DNA of 10,325 bases from Candidatus Saccharimonadota bacterium (GTDB lineage Bacteria > Patescibacteriota > Saccharimonadia > Saccharimonadales > UBA4665). Below the pieces are notes generated by a model. It had not been told where the DNA came from, ran no database searches, and was given only the letters and a program-made list of their open reading frames with translations. The position numbers were made by a program, and so were the translations under genes. Every line of letters begins with the position of its first letter. Positions within the stretch are counted from its first letter, which is position 1. Below, piece by piece: positions 5,377 to 10,325 of this stretch. The DNA lies in contig JARIHJ010000082.1 in NCBI GenBank assembly GCA_029288335.1, positions 1-10,325 of the forward strand. Direction: 5' to 3'.

Positions 5377-6391
5377 ATTGACGGCCAAAAAGTTTAGCAC
5401 CGAGCTTTAGCTTAGGCTTGCCGTCACGATAGCTGTCGACGAAGGCACTGATGACCAGCGCCACCGGTACAGCCAGGAGCGCGCCAAGAATGCCATACAA
5501 AACCGCGCCGGTAAGCAGCGCAAAAATCACGATTATCGGCGACAGTCTGACGGTGCGGCCGAGCAGCCACGGCGCCAGCAGATGATTCTCGAGCTGGTGG
5601 ACTATCAGATACATTATTACGGCGGCGACAGCCGTTTGCCAGGAAATCGTGAGCGCCAGCAACACGCCTGGAATCGCTGAGGCGATCGGTCCCAGCGTCG
5701 GAATAATTTCCAACAGCCCAGAAATTAGGCCCAAAATGCCAGCGAACGGCAAGCCGATGACTAGCGCGCCGATCCAGACCAGCAAACCGACAGCTATACT
5801 GAGCAAAACTTGCGCCGCCACCCAGCTGACTAGCTTCCTCTCCACCCTGGACCAAATGTCGCTGGCACGTGCCCGGCCGCCGGCCGGAAAGTAACTGACG
5901 ATCGTCTCGCGGACGCGCTCGTAGCTACCAAGCCAGTACAAGCTGATAACTATTATCGAGATAACACCCACCACGACTTCGACGGCGGTTTTAGTAGCGC
6001 TAATGACCGCGCTGGAGATCGTGCCGAAATGGTTCTGCAAAACACTTCTGATCGACTTGGTGTCGATATGCAGGTTTATACCGTTATGTTTCAGATCGTG
6101 GACGTAACCCGGAATTTTATTACCAAAACTCGTAGCTTCGTTGGCGATTTGCGGCGCAATTAAATACACCACCAGCGCCGCGAGCACCAGCAGCCCGACG
6201 ATTGGGATTAATACGGCTAGACCCGTCGGAAAATGGTGTTTTTTCAGCCAACTGACTACCGGATGCAACACCGTCGCCACCAAAAAAGCGATGAAAAAGA
6301 TGATCAAAACGGCCTTAAGTGTCACGACTAGCCAAATTACGATGACTACGACAATTGCCTGCAAAATATGATTTTTGCGAAAATCGAACAT
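5360..6391 (-). CDS. AI-2E family (PerM/YdiK-type) membrane permease
   Basis: A 343-residue polytopic inner-membrane protein of the AI-2E/PerM family. Members export varied cargo or exchange ions; the autoinducer name is historical and does not fix the substrate here. Two N-terminal helices (about 10-45) and a third near 57-80 precede a soluble insertion (about 81-127). A second membrane half carries the family block LLEIIPTLGPIASAIPG (226-242) and QLENHLLAPWLLGRTV (266-281). The C-terminus is basic (KPKLKLGAKLFGR, 325-337). The start lies 13 bp after the DUF488 stop, so the two could be co-transcribed. However, TAGAAT (minus strand, plus 6399-6404) ends 7 nt before the ATG, suggesting a leaderless start of its own. 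Its end overlaps rarA tail to tail by 17 bp. Confidence 0.93.
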   Translation of the reverse strand: MFDFRKNHILQAIVVVIVIWLVVTLKAVLIIFFIAFLVATVLHPVVSWLKKHHFPTGLAVLIPIVGLLVLAALVVYLIAPQIANEATSFGNKIPGYVHDLKHNGINLHIDTKSIRSVLQNHFGTISSAVISATKTAVEVVVGVISIIVISLYWLGSYERVRETIVSYFPAGGRARASDIWSRVERKLVSWVAAQVLLSIAVGLLVWIGALVIGLPFAGILGLISGLLEIIPTLGPIASAIPGVLLALTISWQTAVAAVIMYLIVHQLENHLLAPWLLGRTVRLSPIIVIFALLTGAVLYGILGALLAVPVALVISAFVDSYRDGKPKLKLGAKLFGRQSTQKD

Positions 6392-6398
6392 TTGGTTT

Positions 6399-6404
6399 AT
6401 TCTA
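6399..6404 (-). promoter_or_regulatory. -10 element of the AI-2E-type permease gene
   Basis: Minus strand TAGAAT (5 of 6 consensus positions) ends 7 nt before the ATG and abuts the stop codon of the upstream DUF488 gene. There is no Shine-Dalgarno. Confidence 0.45.
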
Positions 6405-6752
6405 TCAGTTTCTCGTCAAAAAATCCCGCAGGACGACGGCTTGGTTATGCTGTTCATCCTTCGCCGAGTAGACAAGTGTAGTGGCTTTATGCGCGCTAAT
6501 GACCTTTTGGAGTTCGGTTACTGCCGGATTGGTTGTTAGTTCTAATTCATACATTTTCCTAAATCCCTGAAACTTTGCCGGATCGTGGCCGAACCATTTG
6601 CGCAGCCCGTCACTCGGACCAACCTCTTTTAGCCATAAGTCAACGTGGGCGCGAACCTTGCTAACCCCACGTGGCCACAGCCGGTCGACCAGCACGCGGT
6701 AGCCATCGCTCTCCTCCAGTTCTTCGTAAACTCGCTTAATCTGTAGTCCCAT
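6405..6752 (-). CDS. DUF488 / YeaO-like protein
   Basis: A small cytosolic protein of the YeaO branch of DUF488 (115 residues, full length). Diagnostic blocks are VDRLWPRGVSK (22-32), DLWLKEVGPS (38-47), LRKWFGHDPAKF (50-61) and TLVYSAKDEQHNQA (92-105). The family is widespread and uncharacterised. The conserved Arg/Trp/Asp/His residues suggest an enzyme or ligand-binding role, but none can be stated. It sits between the flippase-like gene (19 bp upstream) and the permease gene (13 bp downstream) on the same strand. A perfect TATAAT 8 nt before its ATG indicates independent, leaderless expression. Confidence 0.93.
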   Translation of the reverse strand: MGLQIKRVYEELEESDGYRVLVDRLWPRGVSKVRAHVDLWLKEVGPSDGLRKWFGHDPAKFQGFRKMYELELTTNPAVTELQKVISAHKATTLVYSAKDEQHNQAVVLRDFLTRN

Positions 6753-6760
6753 TACTATAA

Positions 6761-6766
6761 ATTATA
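6761..6766 (-). promoter_or_regulatory. -10 element of the DUF488 gene
   Basis: The minus strand reads a perfect TATAAT in the 19-bp gap after the flippase-like gene, 8 nt before the ATG at 6752. This is the clearest example of the leaderless pattern in this window. Confidence 0.6.
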
Positions 6767-6771
6767 CGCCG

Positions 6772-7728
6772 CTAGACCAGGTGAGCGCGCCGGACCAAAA
6801 TCAAGGCGACTAACCCCGGAATTAGCGGTAGCCAATAAGTCAAAACTCTATAAAGTAAAACGGCCGCCAGGGCTGGCGCGGCCGGGACACCATAGGCGGC
6901 AAAACCGGCGAACAGACCAGCCTCCACACCCACTAAGCCGCCAGGCGTCGGCGTCGCCGCGCCTATCAGCGTACCGACCGAAAAAACCACAAATACTGAG
7001 CTGTAAGCGAGTTTCACCCCGACCGCCCGAGAGCTAACATACAAAATCAACGCGTAAACCAACGTAAGGGTCGTCGCTAGTGCTAGCGCTACTAAAAGCT
7101 TCCCGGGACAGCGCAAATAAGTTCGTAAACTTCTGCCAAAATTCCTAGCAAATGACGCCAGTTCCACGCGAACGCGCCGGACTGCGATAATTACTATTGC
7201 TAGCGCGGCAACGACAACCCCTACGATCAGCGCTTTGCCAGGTGAAAAATTAAAAGCCGACACACTCAAACGGTGGGGCCAAACCGCCAACATTATTACT
7301 AGTAGGATAATGTTGCCGACTATTCCGAGCGCGTTGTTGACGCTGACTACTGCTGTGGCTTCGGCCACACTGTGCTTTTGCCTATGTAAATAATCGCCGT
7401 GTAAACCTAACCCGCCAATCCCAGCCGGTAACAGCCGATTGACGAACGCCGCGGCAATTTCTACGGCCAAGGTTCGCAAGTAGCGTAAATGAGATAGAGC
7501 CAGCGTGCGATAAATCCCAGCCGCAATGCAAAATGTGCTCGCGGTCAGAGCCAGACCAGCCAGGGCGAGGAGTAAATTAGCCTCTGCCAGCACCGAAATG
7601 CCGCTTCGAAAATGGCTAAACTGCGAATCTACCGCATAAGCCAGCAACCCCGCGATAACAATATAAGCCACTAAATGCCAAGCACTGAACAGCCCTCCCC
7701 GTCCTGGTTTTTTTGGTTTTTGGTTCAT
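6772..7728 (-). CDS. UPF0104 / LPG-synthase-TM-like membrane protein (flippase-like)
   Basis: A 318-residue polytopic inner-membrane protein of the UPF0104/AglD2 group, related to the membrane half of lysylphosphatidylglycerol synthase (MprF) but without the aminoacyl-transfer domain. Members are thought to move or handle lipid-linked molecules. About eight hydrophobic segments are visible. The two family signatures are NRLLPAGIGGLG (97-108) and ATPTPGGLVGVEAG (258-271), followed by YRVLTYWLP (293-301). The N-terminus is basic (MNQKPKKPGRGG). TATAAT lies 9 nt before the ATG and there is no Shine-Dalgarno. It heads a same-strand trio with the DUF488 and AI-2E-type genes and diverges from the GtrA gene, another lipid-linked-sugar membrane family. 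Confidence 0.9.
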   Translation of the reverse strand: MNQKPKKPGRGGLFSAWHLVAYIVIAGLLAYAVDSQFSHFRSGISVLAEANLLLALAGLALTASTFCIAAGIYRTLALSHLRYLRTLAVEIAAAFVNRLLPAGIGGLGLHGDYLHRQKHSVAEATAVVSVNNALGIVGNIILLVIMLAVWPHRLSVSAFNFSPGKALIVGVVVAALAIVIIAVRRVRVELASFARNFGRSLRTYLRCPGKLLVALALATTLTLVYALILYVSSRAVGVKLAYSSVFVVFSVGTLIGAATPTPGGLVGVEAGLFAGFAAYGVPAAPALAAVLLYRVLTYWLPLIPGLVALILVRRAHLV

Positions 7729-7737
7729 TTTTAATTA

Positions 7738-7743
7738 ATTATA
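7738..7743 (-). promoter_or_regulatory. -10 element of the UPF0104 gene
   Basis: The minus strand reads TATAAT, ending 9 nt before the ATG at 7728. The intervening TAATTAAAA has no ribosome-binding site. No -35 match was found. Confidence 0.55.
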
Positions 7744-7817
7744 GTATGTATAGGATGTATCGATCTATCGGCACGGGTCACCAGCTATAATAATGTTGTA
7801 ATTAGCGCCAAAAACTA

Positions 7818-7846
7818 TTGACGCTTATGGTCGGTTTTTATACCAT
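7818..7846 (+). promoter_or_regulatory. Sigma70-like promoter upstream of the GtrA gene
   Basis: TTGACG (7818-7823), a 17-bp spacer, then TACCAT (7841-7846). The start would be near 7853, giving a leader of about 78 nt that begins with the stem-loop described next. A second TATAAT lies upstream (7786-7791) without a -35. A weak TAAGAT (7918-7923) sits 7 nt before the ATG, which would fit the leaderless pattern instead, so the real start site is ambiguous. Confidence 0.45.
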
Positions 7847-7852
7847 ATTTAT

Positions 7853-7895
7853 GGTTAACCCGTTCTCTAAATGAATGAGAAGATTAACCGTTTTT
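7853..7895 (+). terminator. Attenuator-like stem-loop in the GtrA leader
   Basis: GGTTAA (7853-7858) pairs with TTAACC (7884-7889), and TTCTC (7863-7867) with GAGAA (7877-7881). The stem is followed by GTTTTT (7890-7895). This resembles a weak A/T-rich terminator between the promoter at 7818-7846 and the start codon at 7931, so it could act as a leader attenuator. It could also be the end of an RNA started at 7786-7791. Confidence 0.4.
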
Positions 7896-7930
7896 AACCT
7901 GAATTAAGCAAAAAATTTAAGATAAGGATA

Positions 7931-8494
7931 ATGAACATAGCTAAGGTTTTCACGCGGCTACAAACTAAGAAAAATTCGGCATCTGCCGATGCGGCCACGG
8001 CCAACAGCTCGCCTGATAGTCTATGGCAACAGGTCCTTCGCTTTATCTTTTTTGGCGCGTTTAGCACGGCGATTGATTTTGCAGTATTGAATCTATGTCT
8101 TTACGTTTTTCACATCCCAAGTATGTTTGCGAATATGATTTCGCTCAGTGTTTCGCTAGTGGTCGGTTACTCGATTACTGAAAAATTCATCTTTCGCGGG
8201 CAGCACAAGCACTCACGCCGCCGCAAGATTGCATACTTTGTAATCATTACTTTGGTCGGGCAGTACGGCATCCAGAGCGGCCTGTTCGCCTTGCTCACTA
8301 GTGACCCACTAGCACAAAACGCTATCGCCAGCTTCCTGGCGCCAATATTGGGCCACTTGCCTTTCTCCGTAGTAGCCGAGAATGTAATGAAACTTTTTGC
8401 CACGCTCGCTACGGGTATTTGGGGCTTCGTGCTATCCCGCCAATTAGTCTTTGTCTGTGACCGGTCACAGCCCTCACCCGTCAATCAGAGCTAG
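7931..8494 (+). CDS. GtrA-family membrane protein
   Basis: GtrA-like proteins are small four-helix inner-membrane proteins linked to movement of undecaprenyl-phosphate-linked sugars during surface glycan decoration. This one has 187 residues. A polar Ser/Ala-rich N-terminal extension (about 1-33) precedes the family start RFIFFGAFSTAIDF (37-50). Further helices lie at about 63-82, 99-121 and 150-175, and the loop motif GYSITEKFIFRG (79-90) corresponds to the family's NxxxxxxxWTF-type block. The extension is longer than usual for the family and the C-terminus is hydrophilic. A possible ribosome-binding site AAGG (7924-7927) lies just before the ATG. The tRNA-Gln promoter follows 6 bp after the stop. 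Confidence 0.88.
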   Translation: MNIAKVFTRLQTKKNSASADAATANSSPDSLWQQVLRFIFFGAFSTAIDFAVLNLCLYVFHIPSMFANMISLSVSLVVGYSITEKFIFRGQHKHSRRRKIAYFVIITLVGQYGIQSGLFALLTSDPLAQNAIASFLAPILGHLPFSVVAENVMKLFATLATGIWGFVLSRQLVFVCDRSQPSPVNQS

Positions 8495-8500
8495 GTTTGC

Positions 8501-8506
8501 TATAAT
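8501..8506 (+). promoter_or_regulatory. -10 element of the tRNA-Gln gene
   Basis: TATAAT lies 22 bp before the first base of the tRNA, giving a short 5' leader removable by RNase P. No strong -35 is visible; the region overlaps the end of the GtrA gene. Confidence 0.55.
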
Positions 8507-8511
8507 CTCTT

Positions 8512-10134
8512 TTATACGCTAGTGACTTTGGGGAATCGCCAAGTGGTAAGGCACTGGGTTCTGGTCCCAGCATTCGGGGGTTCGAATCCCTCTTCCCCAG
8601 CCAAAATATGACTTTCAAGAGATTTCGGGCGCGTTGCGCCCGTTTTTTCTAGGGTTTTGCGGAGCAAAACCCATATGTTTTCTTGGGGGGAATTGGAATT
8701 GGTGCGCGGCAGGAGCCGCGCTTGTTTTTTAGATAAAAAGAGGTTCAATCCGTCAATTTCGGCAAACGCAGCTTTTATGGCTGTCGGTTCGGCGTTTTCT
8801 GCTATTTTCTTGAGAGAAACAGCCGTTTTTAGCCACTGGCGCATAGGTTCAACCCACGCATTAGCGCCAAGCGTTAGCTTGCCGATTTGTTCGTCCAGCG
8901 ACTTCTTTTCGCTCATTAGTTCGGCTTGTTTGGCTTTGTAGGTTGGCCGATCAATATCTTGGTCTAGGTAACTGTCCAGAAGTCGCTGTAACTTGCTCTG
9001 CAAGTTACGCACTTTGTCCTGTGCTTGGGCTATAAACGCGCCAGTGGTTCGCTCGGCTGCTTTCTCGTCCTCGTCAAGCATTTTGCCTAGCGTAGTTGCC
9101 CACACACTCGGCAGAGCGTAGCCCTGCAAGATGTCGGACAACTGCGCCACAAGTTGCGGTTCGGTTACGGCTGGTTCAACGCACTGCATTATTTTACTTT
9201 TACGCGTGCAACGGTAGTAGGTGTATTTGTGTATGTTGCCGTTCTTTTGATGCTTTATCTTTTTCTCAGCGGTAATCGCCATATTGCACGCGCCGCAAGT
9301 CAGCAAGCCGCACAAGGCTTGTGGTGCATTTGCGCCTTTGCGCTTGTGTCCGCGCTGCTCCAGGACGGACTGCACCGCGTCAAACAGTTTCTTGGACATA
9401 ATCGGCGTATGCTTGCCCTCGTAGACTTCGCCAGCATATCTAAAATGTCCGTAGTAAAACGGATTGGTCAGCATATATTTGATTTGGTCTTTTTTGAGGG
9501 GCAAGCCACCGCTGGTTTTTATGCCATTATCTGCAAAATAGTCGGCAATTTCCTGTAAACCTTTGTCGCCTTTGCTGTACAGCTCAAATGCAGACACAAC
9601 CAGCGGCGCACGCCGTTTATCTACAACTATGGTGCGGGTACGCACATCATTTATGTAGCCAAGCGGTGCAAGTCCAGGCATTTCACCGCGCCGTACTTTT
9701 TGGCGCAAACCTCGCTTTGTATTTTCGGACAAATTGTCTACATAATACTTTGACTGACCAAATGCTATGGACAGCATAAACTTGCCTTGTGAGGTGTTCT
9801 CAAACCAAAATGTCGGAAACTTCAGATTAGTCAGATGTGTTTGGTCAAGCAAATAGACAATCTGTCCGCCGTCAATGGAATTACGAGCAAGGCGGTCAGG
9901 GTGCCACGCGATAATGCCGCTGGCCTCATTAGCTTCAATGCGGGCAAGCATTGATCCGAACTTTGGGCGACCTGGTATTTTAGCAGTACGTTTTTCAATA
10001 ATAGTGTCTACGATTTGCAAGCCGTTATCTCTAGCATACTTCCGAAGTTCGGCAATTTGCGCCTCAATAGACAAAACCTGTTTGTCTTCAACATCTGTAC
10101 TCTTGCGAGCGTATAAAAAGTATTTTTCCTGCAT
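8512..10134 (-). CDS. Large serine recombinase/integrase
   Basis: A site-specific DNA recombinase with an N-terminal resolvase catalytic domain: YARKSTDVEDK with nucleophile Ser12, then RP at 56-57, and the active-site helix WHPDRLARN (77-85, Arg81/Arg84). The recombinase domain follows (about 150-260, from GEMPGLAPLGY at 150-160 through NPFYYGHFRYAGE at 224-236). A zinc ribbon comes next (Cys280/Cys283 and Cys309/Cys318, with Cys275 nearby), then a coiled coil (about 365-420). From the chosen ATG the protein is 540 residues. This ATG gives the canonical start for the family and has AGGGGG 7 nt upstream. The frame is open 29 codons further, to 10221, but there it crosses the leader stem-loop. 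Residues from about 511 (AGEEGFEPPNAGTRTQ and onward) are the antisense translation of tRNA-Gln, so the C-terminus belongs to the junction, not the family. Confidence 0.93.
   Translation of the reverse strand: MQEKYFLYARKSTDVEDKQVLSIEAQIAELRKYARDNGLQIVDTIIEKRTAKIPGRPKFGSMLARIEANEASGIIAWHPDRLARNSIDGGQIVYLLDQTHLTNLKFPTFWFENTSQGKFMLSIAFGQSKYYVDNLSENTKRGLRQKVRRGEMPGLAPLGYINDVRTRTIVVDKRRAPLVVSAFELYSKGDKGLQEIADYFADNGIKTSGGLPLKKDQIKYMLTNPFYYGHFRYAGEVYEGKHTPIMSKKLFDAVQSVLEQRGHKRKGANAPQALCGLLTCGACNMAITAEKKIKHQKNGNIHKYTYYRCTRKSKIMQCVEPAVTEPQLVAQLSDILQGYALPSVWATTLGKMLDEDEKAAERTTGAFIAQAQDKVRNLQSKLQRLLDSYLDQDIDRPTYKAKQAELMSEKKSLDEQIGKLTLGANAWVEPMRQWLKTAVSLKKIAENAEPTAIKAAFAEIDGLNLFLSKKQARLLPRTNSNSPQENIWVLLRKTLEKTGATRPKSLESHILAGEEGFEPPNAGTRTQCLTTWRFPKVTSV
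8529..8603 (+). tRNA. trnQ: tRNA-Gln (anticodon CUG)
   Basis: Full cloverleaf: acceptor TGGGGAA (8529-8535) pairs with TTCCCCA (8593-8599). The anticodon stem is CTGGG (8554-8558) / CCCAG (8566-8570) around loop TTCTGGT, with anticodon CTG at 8561-8563, reading CAG. The T arm has the standard GGTTCGAATCC, the discriminator base is G8600, and CCA is encoded (8601-8603). It is the apparent integration site of the recombinase-bearing element to the right, and the recombinase frame runs antisense through the entire gene. Confidence 0.96.
8626..8648 (+). terminator. Rho-independent terminator after tRNA-Gln
   Basis: CGGGCGC-GTT-GCGCCCG followed by TTTTTT: a 7-bp G+C-rich stem starting 23 bp after the tRNA's CCA. 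It lies inside the antisense recombinase coding region (residues about 496-503). Confidence 0.85.
8652..8672. repeat. Perfect 9-bp hairpin between two terminators
   Basis: GGGTTTTGC-GGA-GCAAAACCC, 4 bp after the T-run of the tRNA terminator. No uninterrupted T-run follows (ATATGTTTTC). It may be a remnant terminator or a recombination-related structure near the attachment site. Confidence 0.5.
8695..8733 (+). repeat. Left copy of a 39-bp inverted repeat
   Basis: Bases 8695-8733 are identical, base for base, to the reverse complement of 10287-10325. The copy lies within the 3' part of the recombinase gene (about residues 468-480) and contains the terminator-like hairpin at 8704-8730. The repeat is preceded by AATT, so GGAATT is tandemly echoed (AATTGGAATTGG, 8691-8702). 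Confidence 0.9.
8704..8730 (+). terminator. Terminator-like hairpin within the left 39-bp repeat
   Basis: GCGCGGC-AGGA-GCCGCGC followed by TTGTTTTTT. It is oriented to stop plus-strand transcription entering the element from tRNA-Gln, and it is the third hairpin in about 100 bp. It overlaps recombinase codons on the other strand. Confidence 0.65.
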
Positions 10135-10141
10135 AGTTTTA

Positions 10142-10147
10142 CCCCCT
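10142..10147 (-). promoter_or_regulatory. Shine-Dalgarno of the recombinase
   Basis: The minus strand reads AGGGGG, 7 nt before the ATG at 10134. It settles the start codon and contrasts with the Shine-Dalgarno-less housekeeping genes in this window. Confidence 0.8.
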
Positions 10148-10169
10148 AAACTTAAATGACCGTCCTGGT

Positions 10170-10251
10170 GCAACCAACCTAGATAATCTAGATTGTCCAA
10201 GACGGCCATTAAAGCCCTCAAAATAAAAATAGATTATCTGTGGTTGGTTGC
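10170..10251. repeat. 19-bp interrupted stem in the recombinase leader
   Basis: GCAACCAACC-T-AGATAATCT (10170-10189) faces AGATTATCT-GT-GGTTGGTTGC (10231-10251): 9 + 10 bp paired with a small internal loop and a 41-nt centre. The centre contains the palindrome AATCTAGATT (10185-10194, partly shared with the left arm). The stem begins about where the recombinase mRNA should start (-10 at 10258-10263) and ends before the Shine-Dalgarno. It could be an operator or attachment site in DNA, or a leader structure in RNA. Confidence 0.7.
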
Positions 10252-10257
10252 TCTTTC

Positions 10258-10263
10258 ATTATA
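10258..10263 (-). promoter_or_regulatory. Extended -10 promoter of the recombinase
   Basis: The minus strand reads TGG-TATAAT, an extended -10 (TGnTATAAT). It puts the start near 10250, exactly at the outer edge of the leader stem, with a leader of about 115 nt. No -35 match is seen; that position is taken by the terminator stem at 10273-10287. Confidence 0.6.
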
Positions 10264-10268
10264 CCAAG

Positions 10269-10287
10269 AAAAACCGCCTGTGGCGGT
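10269..10287 (-). terminator. Terminator upstream of the recombinase promoter
   Basis: The minus strand reads ACCGCC-ACA-GGCGGT followed by TTTT. It would end transcription arriving from a gene beyond the right edge and insulate the recombinase promoter just downstream. Confidence 0.65.
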
Positions 10288-10325
10288 CTAAAAAACAAGC
10301 GCGGCTCCTGCCGCGCACCAATTCC
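10287..10325 (-). repeat. Right copy of the 39-bp inverted repeat
   Basis: The reverse complement equals 8695-8733 over all 39 bases and runs to the last base of the window, so it may extend further. On the minus strand it holds the same hairpin plus T-run (stem 10299-10316, T-run 10295-10290), placed directly before the 10269-10287 terminator. This makes two terminators in tandem. Confidence 0.88.

Larger units (their letters stand above)
8604..10325. mobile_element. Left end of an integrated element at tRNA-Gln (partial)
   Basis: A large serine recombinase gene lies directly against the 3' end of tRNA-Gln and points toward it, the usual layout at one end of an integrative element or prophage. 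The stretch uses a Shine-Dalgarno for its gene and seems poorer in CTAG tetramers than the rest of the window. The exact attL core is not resolvable because the other end, where a copy of the 3' part of the tRNA would be expected, is outside the window. The right edge of the window is inside or at the edge of the element. Confidence 0.6.

Noticed and set aside
9154..9558. 134-codon plus-strand frame opposite the recombinase
   Set aside because: It lies wholly antisense to the conserved zinc-ribbon and recombinase domains and shows no domain, promoter or ribosome-binding site of its own.
10135..10221. 29-codon N-terminal extension of the recombinase
   Set aside because: It crosses the leader stem-loop, has no ribosome-binding site, and adds residues before the family's canonical start. 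ATG 10134 with AGGGGG is clearly better.
8604..10325. CRISPR array or phage defence locus beside the integrase
   Set aside because: No regularly spaced direct repeats are visible, and the recombinase is the only gene here. Any cargo would lie beyond the right edge.

Overview
The window looks like a chromosomal stretch of a small-genome, code-11 bacterium. I favour a Patescibacteria/CPR member, possibly Saccharibacteria-like, with low to moderate confidence. TGA is used as a stop (glycosylase and AI-2E-type genes), which argues against the recoded SR1/Gracilibacteria lineages. Most housekeeping genes here have no Shine-Dalgarno sequence. Instead a -10-like hexamer sits 7-9 nt before the start codon, which suggests leaderless transcripts.

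Layout. A small two-helix membrane protein (1-243, +) converges on a ZIP-family metal transporter (972-250, -). A hairpin-rich non-coding stretch of about 400 bp follows and ends in a symmetrical terminator (1404-1430). A methylpurine-DNA glycosylase (2082-1498, -) and a YbhB/PEBP protein (2113-2553, +) diverge from a 30-bp shared promoter. Next comes a self-contained cassette with a TTGACA promoter region carrying a 13-bp inverted repeat, a processive GT2 glycosyltransferase (2750-3814), a 62-residue membrane-anchored protein with a sortase-like LASTG motif (3850-4038) and a large terminator hairpin (4050-4116). Its Shine-Dalgarno use and lysine codons differ from the neighbours and suggest acquisition.

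Then come rarA (4192-5376, +), overlapping tail to tail with an AI-2E/PerM-type permease, and behind that a YeaO-like DUF488 protein and a UPF0104 flippase-like membrane protein (all -, 7728-5360). A GtrA-family membrane protein (7931-8494, +) precedes tRNA-Gln(CUG) (8529-8603).

From the tRNA to the right edge lies one end of an integrated element. A large serine recombinase (10134-8512, -) has a reading frame that runs antisense through the whole tRNA-Gln gene, so its last ~30 residues are encoded by the junction and host tRNA. A 39-bp repeat that itself encodes a terminator-like hairpin lies in inverted orientation at 8695-8733 and 10287-10325, stopping at the window edge. The recombinase leader carries a 19-bp stem.

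Envelope functions recur (GT2, LAxTG-like protein, GtrA, UPF0104, AI-2E-type permease), fitting a cell that devotes much of its small gene set to its surface. The best candidates for something undescribed are the GT2/LAxTG cassette, the hairpin-rich region at 998-1430, and the recombinase arrangement.
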